Source of the DNA: Myxococcota bacterium | GTDB lineage: Bacteria; Myxococcota; B64-G9 | Assembly (NCBI GenBank): GCA_022710975.1 | Contig: JAKLGA010000012.1 | Coordinates: 124,001-188,000, forward strand | DNA length: 64,000 nucleotides | Reading direction: 5' to 3' | Shown here: piece after piece, positions 63,138-64,000 of the stretch | How the letters are laid out: each line of letters begins with the position of its first letter | Numbering within the stretch: position 1 is the first letter of the stretch | Program-made: the position numbers and the translations under genes | The notes under the pieces: model-generated | Database searches by the model: none | Told to the model about the DNA's origin: nothing | What the model saw: only the letters and a program-made list of their open reading frames with translations

Positions 63138-64000
63138 TGGCCAGGCCGCCCCACGGGCTGGTGCTGATCGTGGAGGACGATCCGCGCCTGGGGCCCCTGC
63201 TGCAGAGCTGGCTGAGCGAGCGCGGTCTCGAGGCGCTGCTTGCCAGCGGGGGCGAGCAGGCCCTGGAGCTGTTCGGCCGCCAGGCGCCGGACGTGGTGCT
63301 GACCGATCTCGTCATGCCGGGCATGTCGGGCCTCGACCTGTGCCGGCGCCTGCGGGAGCTCGATCGCACGCTGCCGGTGCTGCTGCTGACCTCCTTCGGC
63401 TCGATCCCCTCGGCGGTGGACGCCATGCGGTCCGGGGCGACCGACTACCTGTGCAAGCCCATCCAGCCCGACGAGCTGCTGGTGGCCCTGGAGCGGGCGC
63501 TCGAGTCCCGCGCGCTCCTGCGCGAGGTGGCCCGCCTGCGCTCGGCGCTCGACGAGCGCTACTCCTTCGACACCCTGGTGGCCCGCTCGCCGGCCATGGC
63601 GGCGCTGGTCGCGGAGGCCCGCCGGTTGGCGTCCCGCGAGGTGACCGTGCTGATCTGCGGCGAGAGCGGCAGCGGCAAGGAGCACCTGGCGCGGGCCATC
63701 CACCTGGCCAGCCCGCGCCGCGACCAGGCCTTGGTCGCCGTGGACTGTGGCGGGTTGACCGAGTCGCTGCTCGAGTCGGAGCTCTTCGGCCACGAGCGGG
63801 GCGCCTTCAGCGGCGCGGTCTGCGCCCGCCCCGGCCTGTTCGTGGAGGCCGACGGCGGCAGCCTGCTGCTCGACGAGGTGGCCAACATGTCGGCCGGGCT
63901 CCAAGTCAAGCTGCTGCGCGCGCTCCAGGAGCGTGCGGTGCGCGCCGTGGGGGCCAACCGCGACCGGCCGGTGGACGTGCGCCTGCTGGCCTGCACCCAG
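63137..64000 (+). CDS. sigma-54-dependent response regulator (NtrC type), cut by window edge
   Basis: 288 residues are visible; the gene runs off the right edge. The receiver domain has [10 protein letters not shown], the phospho-Asp D57 in [13 protein letters not shown] and the Lys in YLCKPIQP. The AAA+ domain has Walker [18 protein letters not shown], Walker [13 protein letters not shown] and the sigma-54 contact loop as GAFSGA (in [15 protein letters not shown]), a T-to-S change from GAFTGA. The DNA-binding domain is beyond the window. It pairs with the kinase and would activate sigma-54 promoters such as those at 1112 and 26946, though no specific link is shown. Confidence 0.9.
   Translation, partial: MARPPHGLVLIVEDDPRLGPLLQSWLSERGLEALLASGGEQALELFGRQAPDVVLTDLVMPGMSGLDLCRRLRELDRTLPVLLLTSFGSIPSAVDAMRSGATDYLCKPIQPDELLVALERALESRALLREVARLRSALDERYSFDTLVARSPAMAALVAEARRLASREVTVLICGESGSGKEHLARAIHLASPRRDQALVAVDCGGLTESLLESELFGHERGAFSGAVCARPGLFVEADGGSLLLDEVANMSAGLQVKLLRALQERAVRAVGANRDRPVDVRLLACTQ

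Overview
The window looks like chromosome of a high-GC Gram-negative bacterium of the Myxococcota or 'delta' type. The evidence is strong third-position GC bias (long open frames on both strands), an LPS-export operon (lptA, lptB) directly upstream of rpoN, a regulatory PTS with HPr kinase, a CarD/CdnL protein, and the DUF3160, DUF5916, DUF4097 and FHA-type proteins common in that group. Taxonomy is inferred from gene content only.

Left part (1-10.3 kb): the end of a DUF3160 protein; a methyltransferase behind a textbook sigma-54 promoter; a large protein with a DUF2325-like tail convergent with a zinc-ribbon membrane protein that I read as a divergent SecY homologue; an ECF sigma / anti-sigma / DUF4097 operon; and a DUF5916 outer-membrane-type protein. 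At 10.38 kb is tRNA-Ser(UGA). Its 3' part is repeated at 14.64-14.69 kb, bounding a 4.3 kb integrative element (tyrosine integrase remnant, Cys-rich secreted cargo, AlpA/MerR-like regulator, possible replication protein, coupled small ORFs). A DUF4143 ATPase follows.

Centre (16-27 kb): a housekeeping run with almost no gaps: lptC-like, lptA, lptB, rpoN, hpf, ptsN, hprK, rapZ, mannose-type EIIA, ptsH, ptsI, metK, uppP. The PTS part has no sugar permease here and looks purely regulatory. From 27 to 31.3 kb the content is accessory: a secreted GP42-type transglutaminase with two P-like domains, a strong terminator, paired repeats, a REP-type (Y1) transposase with palindromes beside it, and a small gene followed by an attC-like site. 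Then come ahcY, a small membrane protein, a PilZ/coiled-coil giant containing a six-unit 84-bp minisatellite, a TGS-uridine-kinase-like protein, a Nudix hydrolase, a sugar nucleotidyltransferase, a ROK kinase, a lipoprotein, and a TetR-TolC operon with a clear operator.

Right part (44-64 kb): CdnL; a small secreted protein made of SFPD repeats (the 7(1) septoil-knot family); an FHA-GGDEF-like protein; a nuclease plus Dam-type methyltransferase pair; a PspC plus LiaF/toast-rack pair; and an RNA methyltransferase. The most interesting segment is the eight-gene leftward operon 60335-50248: PspA/IM30, an ABC substrate-binding/OmpA fusion, ABC permease, ABC ATPase, a membrane coiled-coil protein, a double-AAA ATPase, a NodU-type carbamoyltransferase and a RaSEA-like radical SAM enzyme. 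It is transcribed away from a PDZ-membrane-GAF histidine kinase and its NtrC-type (sigma-54) partner. I infer an envelope-maintenance or solute system that combines phage-shock-type membrane protection with a periplasm-spanning transporter.
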